Source: Alphaproteobacteria bacterium (GTDB lineage: Bacteria; Pseudomonadota; Alphaproteobacteria; Rickettsiales; VGDC01). Taken from it: a stretch of 6,148 bases of DNA. The notes beneath the pieces were generated by a model that saw only the letters and a list, made by a program, of their open reading frames with translations, was not told where the DNA came from and did no database searches. The position numbers were made by a program, and so were the translations under genes. The stretch lies in assembly GCA_016869895.1 (NCBI GenBank), contig VGDC01000129.1:1-6148 (forward strand), in the 5' to 3' direction. Shown piece by piece: positions 1 through 5,603 of the stretch (within the stretch, counting starts at the first letter, position 1; the number at the start of each line of letters is the position of its first letter).

Positions 1-127
1 TCTCGGTTTCCAGCTGGATAACTCATTCGATGAAGCGAACCGCATCAACGTCTTGTTGAATAACCCGAAAGTCCGTGGAGACTTGGCGCGGGAAGACGAA
101 GATGACGCAGCAGACAACGAGGACTAA
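1..127 (+). CDS. rbfA: RbfA, 30S ribosome-binding factor, C-terminal end (5' truncated by window)
   Basis: The frame opens at the left edge (first full codon at position 2) and ends with TAA at 125-127, giving the last 41 residues. The fragment contains FQLDNSFDEANRINVLL, which matches the end of the RbfA KH-type fold (family pattern: F..D.S...A..I..LL). An acidic tail follows (REDEDDAADNED), as is common in this family. RbfA binds the 30S subunit in the cytoplasm and assists late 16S rRNA maturation and cold adaptation. Position directly before truB is the classical order. The stop lies inside the start of truB, so the two are probably translationally coupled. The identity rests on a short fragment plus strong gene-order support. 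Confidence 0.85.
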   Translation, partial: LGFQLDNSFDEANRINVLLNNPKVRGDLAREDEDDAADNED

Positions 128-1016
128 ACTTCCTCCACAGGATTGGAATGGTTGGCTGGTTCTCGATAAGCCGCTGGGCATCACCTCCGCCCAAGCCGTC
201 GGGCGGGTGAAACGTCTCCTGAATCCCAAGAAAATCGGCCATGGCGGCACGCTCGACCCGCTGGCATCCGGCATCCTGCCGCTCGCGCTGGGCGAGGCGA
301 CCAAGGCTTTCCAATTCGTCGCCGCGAACACCAAAACCTATCAATTCACCGTGGCATGGGGTGCCGAACGCACCACCGACGACCTTGAAGGCGAAGTGAC
401 GCTGACCAGCGGTTCCCGCCCCACCGAAGCACAGATTCTTGCCGCATTGCCGCAGTTCACGGGCGACATCATGCAAGCCCCTCCGGCATTCTCCGCCATC
501 AAGGTGGATGGACAGCGCGCCTATGACCGCGCGCGGGCAGGGGAGGAATTGGTGATGGAATCCCGCCCTGTGCAGGTGCAATCGCTGATTTTACTCTCGC
601 TTGATGCCGAATCCGCCACCTTTGAAATGGCTTGTGGAAAAGGCACCTATGTGCGCTCCATAGCCCGCGATTTGGGGCGCGTGCTGGGCTGTTACGGCCA
701 TGTCACCCTGCTACGCCGCACGCAGGTGGGAAAATTCCACGAAAACAATGCGATTTCGCTGGAAAAACTGGAAGAATTAGTGCATAGTGCCGCCGTTAAT
801 GAGAGGCTCTTACCCATCGCCTCGGTGCTGGACGACATCCCGGCAGTCGAGTTGGATCCTATGAGCGCTCGCCGCCTGTCCCAAGGTCAGACGATACCCC
901 TGCCATCTCCGATGCCAGAAGGAACCATCGTTCAAGTGCTGTGTGACGGAAGGCTCGCCCTAATCGCGAAAGCGGAAGAAGGCGCGCTGAAAACGGTCAG
1001 GGTGTTTCTGGCGTAA
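102..1016 (+). CDS. truB: TruB, tRNA pseudouridine(55) synthase
   Basis: The enzyme isomerises U55 of the tRNA T-loop to pseudouridine. I chose ATG at 102 (304 residues) because GGAAG at 91-95 lies 6 bases upstream and the family's NGWLVLDKP begins soon after. A GTG at 75 in the same frame would add nine unconserved residues. Visible motifs are GHGGTLDPLASG with catalytic Asp52, KTY with Tyr80 (the base-stacking tyrosine), QAPPAFSAIKVDGQRAYDRAR at about 125-145, and the KGTYVRSIARDLG block at 180-192 with Arg185, then LLRR at 203-206. The last 60 or so residues fit the PUA-like C-terminal domain. Length is normal for the family. The gene overlaps rbfA by 26 bases and lies 57 bases before rpsO, so it is part of the same operon. 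Confidence 0.96.
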   Translation: MTQQTTRTKLPPQDWNGWLVLDKPLGITSAQAVGRVKRLLNPKKIGHGGTLDPLASGILPLALGEATKAFQFVAANTKTYQFTVAWGAERTTDDLEGEVTLTSGSRPTEAQILAALPQFTGDIMQAPPAFSAIKVDGQRAYDRARAGEELVMESRPVQVQSLILLSLDAESATFEMACGKGTYVRSIARDLGRVLGCYGHVTLLRRTQVGKFHENNAISLEKLEELVHSAAVNERLLPIASVLDDIPAVELDPMSARRLSQGQTIPLPSPMPEGTIVQVLCDGRLALIAKAEEGALKTVRVFLA

Positions 1017-1073
1017 TACGCGAGGGACACGGGGAATTTTCCAAGAACTGTTCAAACTGTAAAGGAGTGAACG

Positions 1074-1343
1074 ATGTCGATTACCAACGAACGTAAACAG
1101 GAACTCATCAAAGAATTCGCGACCGCTGAAGGCGATACCGGCTCTGCCGAAGTACAAGTGGCGATTCTCACCGAGCGCATCCGCAACCTCACCGAACACT
1201 TCCAGAGCCACAAGAAGGATTTCCATTCCCGCCGTGGTCTCTTGGTTCTCGTGAGCCGTCGCCGCCGCCTCCTTGACTACCTCAAGGCTCAAAGCGAAGA
1301 CCGTTACCAGACGCTCATCAAAAAGCTTGGTATCCGAAAATAA
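1074..1343 (+). CDS. rpsO: 30S ribosomal protein S15
   Basis: The 89-residue product has the standard S15 length. It shows the family signature from TGSAEVQVAILTERI (22-36) through LTEHFQSHKKDFHSRRGL (39-56) to SRRRRLLDYL (61-70), ending in LIKKLGIRK. S15 binds 16S rRNA early and organises the 30S platform. The ATG has a strong AAGGAG site at 1062-1067 with 6-base spacing. Small departures from the commonest family residues are Ala25, where proline is usual (TGSPEVQ), and Phe50 in HKKDFHSRR, where histidine is usual; both look tolerable. In several bacteria S15 represses its own mRNA through a structured leader. The 57-base space after truB could hold such a site, but I see no convincing pseudoknot there. 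Confidence 0.98.
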   Translation: MSITNERKQELIKEFATAEGDTGSAEVQVAILTERIRNLTEHFQSHKKDFHSRRGLLVLVSRRRRLLDYLKAQSEDRYQTLIKKLGIRK

Positions 1344-1350
1344 GACGTTC

Positions 1351-1387
1351 GAGAAAGGCACCCAAGGTTTCCGAAGGTGCCTTTCTC
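1351..1387 (+). other. Long hairpin after rpsO without a U-tract: RNA processing/stability element or weak terminator
   Basis: GAGAAAGGCACC (1351-1362) pairs perfectly with GGTGCCTTTCTC (1376-1387), a 12-bp stem around a 13-base loop, starting 7 bases after the rpsO stop. The next bases are ACTTCTACGAC, so the run of T expected of an intrinsic terminator is missing. It probably defines or protects the rpsO mRNA 3' end after cleavage, or is a leaky terminator with read-through into pnp. In E. coli the rpsO-pnp interval likewise carries a partial terminator and ribonuclease sites; the comparison here is inference. Confidence 0.7.
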
Positions 1388-1401
1388 ACTTCTACGACTA
1401 C

Positions 1402-1458
1402 CCCAAACTCCCGATAGGCGGGAGGCTGGGTTGATTCGAAGCCTGGAAAAAGCCAGGC
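1402..1458 (+). other. Two further hairpins in the pnp leader
   Basis: The first hairpin pairs TCCCG (1409-1413) with CGGGA (1419-1423) around a 5-base loop. It has an outer CCCA/TGGG stem (1402-1405 with 1427-1430) beyond a 3x3 internal loop. The second pairs GCCTGG (1441-1446) with CCAGGC (1453-1458) around AAAAAG. Together with the hairpin at 1351-1387 they give the pnp 5' region a chain of structures. In E. coli, PNPase represses itself after RNase III cuts a leader stem; whether these stems do the same is untested. They could also simply separate the two cistrons. Confidence 0.5.
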
Positions 1459-1486
1459 GATTGTAAGAAAAGAGAGATTGCTATAA

Positions 1487-3640
1487 ATGTTTAAAGTTAC
1501 AAAACGTGAAATTCAGTGGGGCGGCCGTACGCTGTCTTTGGAAACGGGCAAAATCGCCCGCCAGGCAGACGCAACCGTTCTCGCCCGCTACGGTGATACC
1601 GTGGTGATGGTCAACGTCGTCGCTGCGAAAGCCGTTAAACCCGGTCAGGATTTCTTCCCATTGACCGTGAACTACATCGAAAAGACCTATGCTGCGGGCA
1701 AAATCCCCGGTGGTTTCTTTAAGCGCGAAGGCCGTCCTACCGAAAAAGAGACGCTGACCTCCCGCCTTATCGACCGCCCTCTGCGTCCTCTGTTCCATGA
1801 TGCGTTCCGCAATGAAACCCAAGTCACCTGCACCCTGCTTTCCCATGATTCGGAAAACAACGGTGACATCGTCGCCCTCGTCGGCGCATCCGCTGCGCTC
1901 ACCCTTTCCGGCATCCCCTTCATGGGTCCTGTCGGCGGCGCGCGCGTCGGTTACAAAGACGGTGAATTCATCCTCAACCCGACCCTCGCCCAGATGGCTG
2001 AACAGGATCTCGACCTCGTCGTCGCCGGTACTGCTTCTTCCGTGTTGATGGTCGAATCGCAGGCGAAAGAGCTTTCTGAAGAAGTCATGCTTGGTGCGGT
2101 CGTCTTCGGTCACGAGCAGATGCAGCCTGTCATCGACATGATCATCTCGCTGGCTGAAGAAGCGGCGAAAGAGCCATGGGAAATCCAGGAAAAAACCACC
2201 GAGAAGCACATCCTCGACAAGCTCAGCGGCGTTGCTGAAGCGGGTCTGCGCGATGCGTACAAACTCACCGTGAAGCAAGAGCGCGTTGCGGCTCTCAGCA
2301 ACGTAAAATCGGCCACCAAAGCCGCTTTCGCTGCTGACCGTGAAGCTGGCCTCGAAGTGCCGAGCGAAACCGAAGTGGCTGACCTGCTGAAGAAGCTGGA
2401 ATCGAAAATCGTTCGCCGTCAGGCAATCGAGACCAAAAAGCGCATCGATGGTCGTGGCCTTGCCGATGTCCGTCGCATCGAGTGCGAAGTCGGCGTTCTG
2501 CCGCGCGCGCACGGTTCCGCGCTGTTCACCCGTGGTGAAACGCAGGCACTGGTCGTGGCGACCCTCGGCACCTCGCAGGACGAACAGATCATCGACACCG
2601 TCGATGGCGATTACCGCGAAAACTTCATGCTGCATTACAACTTCCCTCCGTACTCCGTAGGTGAAGCTACCATGCTGCGTGCTCCTGGCCGCCGCGAAAT
2701 CGGTCACGGTAAACTCGCTTGGCGTGCTCTGCGTGGCTTGCTCCCCGGTAAAGACGCGTTCCCTTACACCATCCGTCTGGTTTCGGAAATCACCGAATCC
2801 AACGGTTCCTCCTCGATGGCTTCCGTCTGCGGTGGTTCTTTGGCGATGATGGATGCGGGCGTTCCTTTGCACGCACCAGTCGCGGGTATCGCCATGGGTC
2901 TCATCAAGGATGAAGACGCATTCGTGGTGCTTTCCGACATCCTCGGCGATGAAGATCACCTCGGTGATATGGACTTCAAGGTTGCCGGTACCGATCACGG
3001 TGTCACCGCATTGCAGATGGACATCAAGATCGATGGCATCACCAAGGAAATCATGCAGGTTGCCCTCGCACAGGCGCATGAAGGCCGCAAGCACATCCTT
3101 GCGGAAATGGCGAAAGCGATCGCTCACTCCCGTGACAGCGTGAACTCCAATGCACCGAAAATCACCACCATCATGATTCCGCGCGACAAAATCCGCGAAG
3201 TCATCGGTTCCGGTGGCAAGGTCATCCGCGAGATCTGCGAAGTCTCCGGCGCGAAGGTGGATATCGAGGACGATGGTACCGTTCGCGTTTCCGCTGTGAA
3301 CGAGGAATCCGGCAAGAAAGCCCTCGACATGATCTATGGCATCGTGGCGGTTCCTGAAATCGGTCACATCTATGAAGGCAAAGTCGTGAAGATCGTCGAT
3401 TTCGGCGCATTCGTGAACTTCATGGGCAGCCGCGACGGTCTCGTGCACATCAGCGAAATCGTGCCGAAACGCCTTGAGAAAGTCACCGACGTGCTCAACG
3501 AAGGCGATGCAGTCAAAGTCAAAGTCCTTGAGATCGACCCTCGTGGTAAGGTTCGCCTGTCCATGAAAGTCGTGAATCAGGAGACCGGCGAAGACATCAC
3601 CGAAGAGCTCGCCGCTCAGAAGAAATCAGCTAACGCATAA
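1487..3640 (+). CDS. pnp: Polyribonucleotide nucleotidyltransferase (PNPase)
   Basis: This phosphorolytic 3'-5' exoribonuclease degrades RNA to nucleoside diphosphates and is a trimer that joins RNA-decay complexes. The 717 residues are close to the E. coli length of 711. Domains in order are a first RNase PH-like domain (about 13-145, with FFKR at 77-80 and LIDRPLRPLF), a helical linker (about 150-300), a second, catalytic RNase PH-like domain (about 315-545), a KH domain with the GSGGK loop at 574-578, and an S1 domain starting at GHIYEGKVV (626) and running to about 695. The phosphate-binding SNGSSSMAS holds Ser441-443. GDEDHLGDMD holds Asp488 and Asp494, equivalent to the catalytic aspartates. 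All key residues are present. The ATG at 1487 has only a modest purine-rich site (AGAGAG, 1471-1476), which fits an autoregulated gene. It follows rpsO by 143 bases, and the terminator at 3661 closes the operon. Confidence 0.98.
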   Translation: MFKVTKREIQWGGRTLSLETGKIARQADATVLARYGDTVVMVNVVAAKAVKPGQDFFPLTVNYIEKTYAAGKIPGGFFKREGRPTEKETLTSRLIDRPLRPLFHDAFRNETQVTCTLLSHDSENNGDIVALVGASAALTLSGIPFMGPVGGARVGYKDGEFILNPTLAQMAEQDLDLVVAGTASSVLMVESQAKELSEEVMLGAVVFGHEQMQPVIDMIISLAEEAAKEPWEIQEKTTEKHILDKLSGVAEAGLRDAYKLTVKQERVAALSNVKSATKAAFAADREAGLEVPSETEVADLLKKLESKIVRRQAIETKKRIDGRGLADVRRIECEVGVLPRAHGSALFTRGETQALVVATLGTSQDEQIIDTVDGDYRENFMLHYNFPPYSVGEATMLRAPGRREIGHGKLAWRALRGLLPGKDAFPYTIRLVSEITESNGSSSMASVCGGSLAMMDAGVPLHAPVAGIAMGLIKDEDAFVVLSDILGDEDHLGDMDFKVAGTDHGVTALQMDIKIDGITKEIMQVALAQAHEGRKHILAEMAKAIAHSRDSVNSNAPKITTIMIPRDKIREVIGSGGKVIREICEVSGAKVDIEDDGTVRVSAVNEESGKKALDMIYGIVAVPEIGHIYEGKVVKIVDFGAFVNFMGSRDGLVHISEIVPKRLEKVTDVLNEGDAVKVKVLEIDPRGKVRLSMKVVNQETGEDITEELAAQKKSANA

Positions 3641-3660
3641 GCGTCTTTGTCTGAGGCATC

Positions 3661-3696
3661 AGGAAGGGCTGCTTTTAAGCAGCCCTTCCTTTTTTA
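3661..3696 (+). terminator. Rho-independent terminator of the rpsO-pnp operon
   Basis: AGGAAGGGCTGCT (3661-3673) pairs perfectly with AGCAGCCCTTCCT (3678-3690). This is a 13-bp GC-rich stem with a 4-base loop, followed at once by a run of T to 3695. It begins 20 bases after the pnp stop. It should isolate the housekeeping operon from the envelope-protein operon 24 bases further on. Confidence 0.95.
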
Positions 3697-3716
3697 TCAG
3701 TAGGGGGGTATAGTAG
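3697..3716 (+). promoter_or_regulatory. Candidate promoter -10 with G6-tract operator (CsoR/RcnR/FrmR-like)
   Basis: Between the terminator and the ATG at 3720 lies CAGTAGGGGGGTATAGTAG: a run of six G (3703-3708) followed by TATAGTA. TATAGT at 3709-3714 is a good -10 element. The only -35 at normal spacing (TTCCTT, 3686-3691) is poor and sits inside the terminator stem, as expected for an activated or de-repressed promoter. As I recall them, operators of the DUF156 repressors (RcnR: TACT-G6-N-AGTA; FrmR: G/C run flanked by TATAGTAT arms) share a G/C tract with such flanks. The right arm fits well and the left arm (TCAGTA) only partly. The G run could instead serve as a distant ribosome binding site. 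No DUF156 gene is in the window. Confidence 0.45.
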
Positions 3717-3719
3717 CGT

Positions 3720-4085
3720 ATGGCTTTTTTGCGCTTCATAACTGTTCTGCTGACCTGTTTGTTCTTTGCGACGGCTTCCGTTGCAGGCGGGATGCTTTGC
3801 TGCAAGAGCGATTATACACCACATGAGATGGCTCCTGAGGCGCAGAAAAAGGCAATGCCCTGTCATGAGAAAGCCGCCGACCATAGCAGTCAGCATGACG
3901 GGAAAGATTCTGCCAAGATTGCGCAAAAGGGCTGCCAATGTGCATGCAGCCTCCAGTCAATGAGCCTGCCGCAATTTGACTTTAAAGATATAGCCTTGCC
4001 TGTTTCTAAGTCCGATGCGGAATTGACACGGCTTGCCCTTGATCTTTCCCCGCCCATTGAAACTCCCCCCAAGATTACATCCTGA
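3720..4085 (+). CDS. Small exported Cys/His-rich protein, putative metal-binding; family not recognised
   Basis: The product is 121 residues and of unknown function. Residues 1-22 look like a Sec signal peptide (Arg5, hydrophobic stretch ITVLLTCLFFA, then TASVAG). The mature part has Cys27-Cys28, Cys48-His49, His55, His59 and a CQCAC cluster (Cys72, 74, 76), many soft-metal ligands in a short chain, with charged linkers. The C-terminus is proline-rich (LSPPIETPPK). This layout recalls the small Cys/His-rich proteins found beside copper genes (CopL or DUF2946 type), but I cannot assign it to either. It is the first gene of a four-gene operon whose other members are also envelope proteins, two of them metal-related. 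The only SD-like sequence is the G tract 11 bases upstream. If TATAGT (3709-3714) is the -10, the mRNA would be nearly leaderless. Other starts are less likely: TTG at 3729 lacks an SD, and Met25 would lose the signal peptide. Confidence 0.78.
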   Translation: MAFLRFITVLLTCLFFATASVAGGMLCCKSDYTPHEMAPEAQKKAMPCHEKAADHSSQHDGKDSAKIAQKGCQCACSLQSMSLPQFDFKDIALPVSKSDAELTRLALDLSPPIETPPKITS

Positions 4086-4124
4086 ATATCCGTTCTTTCC
4101 CTGAACTTTATTTAGGATTCTGAG

Positions 4125-4772
4125 ATGAAAAACGTACTAGCCTTCGCGGCTTGTTGCGCCTTTGCGTGGCAAGCTGCCCCGGCCTATGCCCGTCCGGTAT
4201 CGTATGCCGGAGGGTGGATGGCCATGCAGACTAATGATGCCGACAGCCACAGTTTAGAAATCGGCTTTTCCCCGACCCATCGCTATGCGCTGGGATATTT
4301 GGGGGAATACTGGCGAGATGGAGACTGGCAATTCCACGGAGTGAATGCCAACTGGCTTGCCAAACGTTGGAATCTCCCGTCTTCTCAGGCCAATATTTAT
4401 CTGAGAGGCGCGGTGGGGGTCGCCTATAGCGATTTCGGCGCGTGGGACGGTAAAAGCGAACCCGCGGCAACGCTTGGTTTTTCTGCCGATTGGGAAGACC
4501 GCCGCTACTATACTTCCTACGATAACCGCTATGTGGAGGCGGGTGATATTGACCATTTCTTAATGCAGAAGGCACGGGTCGGTATCGCTCCCTACATTGG
4601 CGGATACGGCGACCTCCACACTTGGCTAATGCTAGAAGTGTCCCATAACCCCACCCGTGAAGACACCTTCACTCTCACGCCGATGGTGCGCCTTTTCAAA
4701 GGTGACTACCTCGGCGAACTGGGCATCAGCGATAAAGGCGATGTCCTCTTCAACCTCACTTTGCAATTCTAA
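4125..4772 (+). CDS. Putative outer-membrane beta-barrel protein of a metal-related operon
   Basis: The product is 215 residues with a signal peptide likely cut after Ala22 (QAAPAYA|RP). The mature chain alternates polar and hydrophobic residues in strands rich in Tyr, Trp and Gly, such as YALGYLGEYW, IYLRGAVGVAYSDFG, WLMLEVSH, FTLTPMVRLF, YLGELGIS and VLFNLTLQF. It ends in Phe, the usual C-terminal signal for outer-membrane insertion by the Bam machinery. The size suits a small barrel of about 8 to 10 strands. There are no cysteines after the signal peptide. I cannot name the family. AGGA at 4114-4117 sits 7 bases from the ATG, and 39 bases separate it from the gene before. Its place between a Cys/His-rich exported protein and a MerP-like protein suggests a role in uptake or envelope sensing of a metal, by context only. 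Confidence 0.82.
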   Translation: MKNVLAFAACCAFAWQAAPAYARPVSYAGGWMAMQTNDADSHSLEIGFSPTHRYALGYLGEYWRDGDWQFHGVNANWLAKRWNLPSSQANIYLRGAVGVAYSDFGAWDGKSEPAATLGFSADWEDRRYYTSYDNRYVEAGDIDHFLMQKARVGIAPYIGGYGDLHTWLMLEVSHNPTREDTFTLTPMVRLFKGDYLGELGISDKGDVLFNLTLQF

Positions 4773-4786
4773 AAAGGAATCAATCC

Positions 4787-5086
4787 ATGAAATATATACT
4801 GACAATCTTTGCCTTGATGATCACCACTCCTGCCTTCGCCGCGGAGGAATGTAACGCGCTTGATGTAAAAGTCACGGGGCTGGTCTGTGACTTCTGCGCA
4901 CGCTCCATTGAAAAGACCTTCGGCAAACGTGAAGAAGTGGAAGACGTTAAGGTCGATTTAGATGCGGGAAATATCCATCTTGTCCTGAAGGCCGGACAGA
5001 AGTTGGAGGAAGCTGAGCTAAAGCAGCTCATCACCAATGCGGGTTACGATATGATTTCCGTCGAGAAAGGATGTCCGAATGAATGA
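4787..5086 (+). CDS. Periplasmic heavy-metal-associated (HMA) domain protein, MerP-like
   Basis: The product is 99 residues. The N-terminus (KYILTIFALMITTPAFA) is a signal peptide with likely cleavage after Ala18. The rest is one HMA domain (about 25-93). VKVTGLVCDFCARSIEKTF holds the metal-binding pair Cys34/Cys37, and AGYDMISV is the typical last strand. The central VEDVKVDLDAGNIHLVL matches the beta-beta-alpha part of the fold. MerP-type proteins bind a soft metal ion between the two cysteines and pass it to a membrane partner. Unlike the common GMTCxxC motif, this one reads GLVCDFC with an aromatic Phe between the cysteines. Two further cysteines (Cys22 near the mature N-terminus, Cys96 near the end) may add ligands or form a disulphide. 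AAGGA at 4774-4778 gives a good start. The stop overlaps the next gene by 8 bases, implying coupled translation with the MerT-like protein. The metal is not known. Confidence 0.9.
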   Translation: MKYILTIFALMITTPAFAAEECNALDVKVTGLVCDFCARSIEKTFGKREEVEDVKVDLDAGNIHLVLKAGQKLEEAELKQLITNAGYDMISVEKGCPNE

Positions 5087-5459
5087 TTACGGTAAAAAAG
5101 ATGTGTTCCTGCCGGTGGTGAGTCTCTTCACTTCGGCGGGAACGCTTGTCTGCTGTGCTTTGCCCGCCCTGTTGGTTTCCATCGGGGCGGGGGCGGTGCT
5201 GGCAGGAGTGGTGTCAACTGCGCCCTGGTTGGTGGCCTTGAGTCGCTATAAACTCTGGCTGTTTGTGCTGGCAGGAGTTTTGCTACTGGTCGCAGGTGTT
5301 TTCCAATGGAGAGCGCGGAACAAGCCCTGTCCTGTCGATGCGGCGCAGGCGAAGATGTGTATGCGACTTCGTCGCATCAATGCTTGGGTATATGGCTTTT
5401 CCGTGGCGATATACCTGACAGGGGCATTCTTTGCTTTTGTCGCACCATTATGGCTTTGA
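5079..5459 (+). CDS. MerT-like inner-membrane metal transport protein
   Basis: The product is 126 residues, close to MerT (about 116). It has three clear hydrophobic segments: about 13-46 (long, Gly/Ala-rich), 58-77 and 101-124. Cys25-Cys26 lie in the first segment (LVCCALPALL), as the paired cysteines do in MerT. Cys84 and Cys94 lie in the loop between segments two and three, again as in MerT, where two loop cysteines receive the metal on the cytoplasmic side. MerT takes Hg(II) from MerP and moves it into the cytoplasm. Here the overlap with the MerP-like gene (ATGA-like junction at 5079-5086, SD in GAGAAAGGA at 5063-5071) supports the same pairing. No mercuric reductase is nearby, so the substrate may be another soft metal. 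A MerC or MerF relative is a possible alternative, but the length and cysteine spacing favour MerT. Confidence 0.8.
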   Translation: MNDYGKKDVFLPVVSLFTSAGTLVCCALPALLVSIGAGAVLAGVVSTAPWLVALSRYKLWLFVLAGVLLLVAGVFQWRARNKPCPVDAAQAKMCMRLRRINAWVYGFSVAIYLTGAFFAFVAPLWL

Positions 5460-5462
5460 GCT

Positions 5463-5496
5463 AAAAAAGGGGCTTCCGGTTGGAAGCCCCTTTTTT
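5463..5496. terminator. Bidirectional intrinsic terminator between convergent operons
   Basis: GGGGCTTCC (5469-5477) pairs with GGAAGCCCC (5482-5490) around a GGTT loop. The stem is flanked by six A on the left and six T on the right, so it has a U-tract when read from either strand. It begins 3 bases after the stop of the MerT-like gene and lies about 107 bases downstream of the DAHP synthase stop on the other strand. Confidence 0.93.
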
Positions 5497-5566
5497 GTGC
5501 CGTTAATTAGGTTGTGGGCGAGGCCAGCAGGCCGAGCCAGCCTTGAGCCAGCAAAGCGTCGTCCAT

Positions 5567-5588
5567 GTGAAAATCAGAAGATTTTCAC
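5567..5588 (-). other. Hairpin just after the DAHP synthase stop
   Basis: GTGAAAATC (5567-5575) pairs perfectly with GATTTTCAC (5580-5588) around a 4-base loop. On the minus strand it starts about 15 bases after the DAHP synthase stop codon. It has no following T run, so it is more likely an RNA 3'-end stabiliser than a terminator. The remaining stretch from 5497 to 5566 has three copies of GCCAGC (5523, 5536, 5547) but no gene that I can support. Confidence 0.5.
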
Positions 5589-5603
5589 GGGGCAAAACAA
5601 GGC

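Noticed and set aside
45..581. A 178-residue minus-strand frame opposite truB
   Set aside because: It is antisense to a clear TruB with all catalytic motifs, and it has no domain of its own or ribosome site that I could support.
1046..1060. Direct repeat AACTGT before rpsO as an operator
   Set aside because: Two 6-base copies 3 bases apart are easily chance, and no S15-type RNA structure could be built around them with confidence.
1431..1486. A pnp promoter (TTGATT at 1431 and TATAAA at 1482)
   Set aside because: The spacing is far too long and TATAAA abuts the start codon, so it cannot act as a normal -10 for this gene.
1481..3448. A 655-residue open frame on the minus strand opposite pnp
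   Set aside because: It mirrors the codon bias of pnp, has low-complexity His/Asp-rich content with no recognisable domain, and the plus-strand PNPase is certain.
3720..5459. Calling the operon a mer mercury-resistance operon
   Set aside because: There is no MerR, MerA or mer operator, and it has a barrel and a Cys/His-rich protein not found in mer loci. Only a general likeness to MerP and MerT is supported.
5507..5566. A 19-residue minus-strand frame (MDDALLAQGWLGLLASPTT) after the DAHP synthase gene
   Set aside because: It has no ribosome binding site, and its ATG sits right against the hairpin at 5567-5588. A frame this short is expected by chance, so it is not reported as a gene.
3697..5603. 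The metal-related operon as a recent horizontally acquired island
   Set aside because: Sampled base composition (about 48-55% GC) is not clearly different from pnp (about 57% in one sampled stretch), and no repeats, integrase or tRNA mark the borders.
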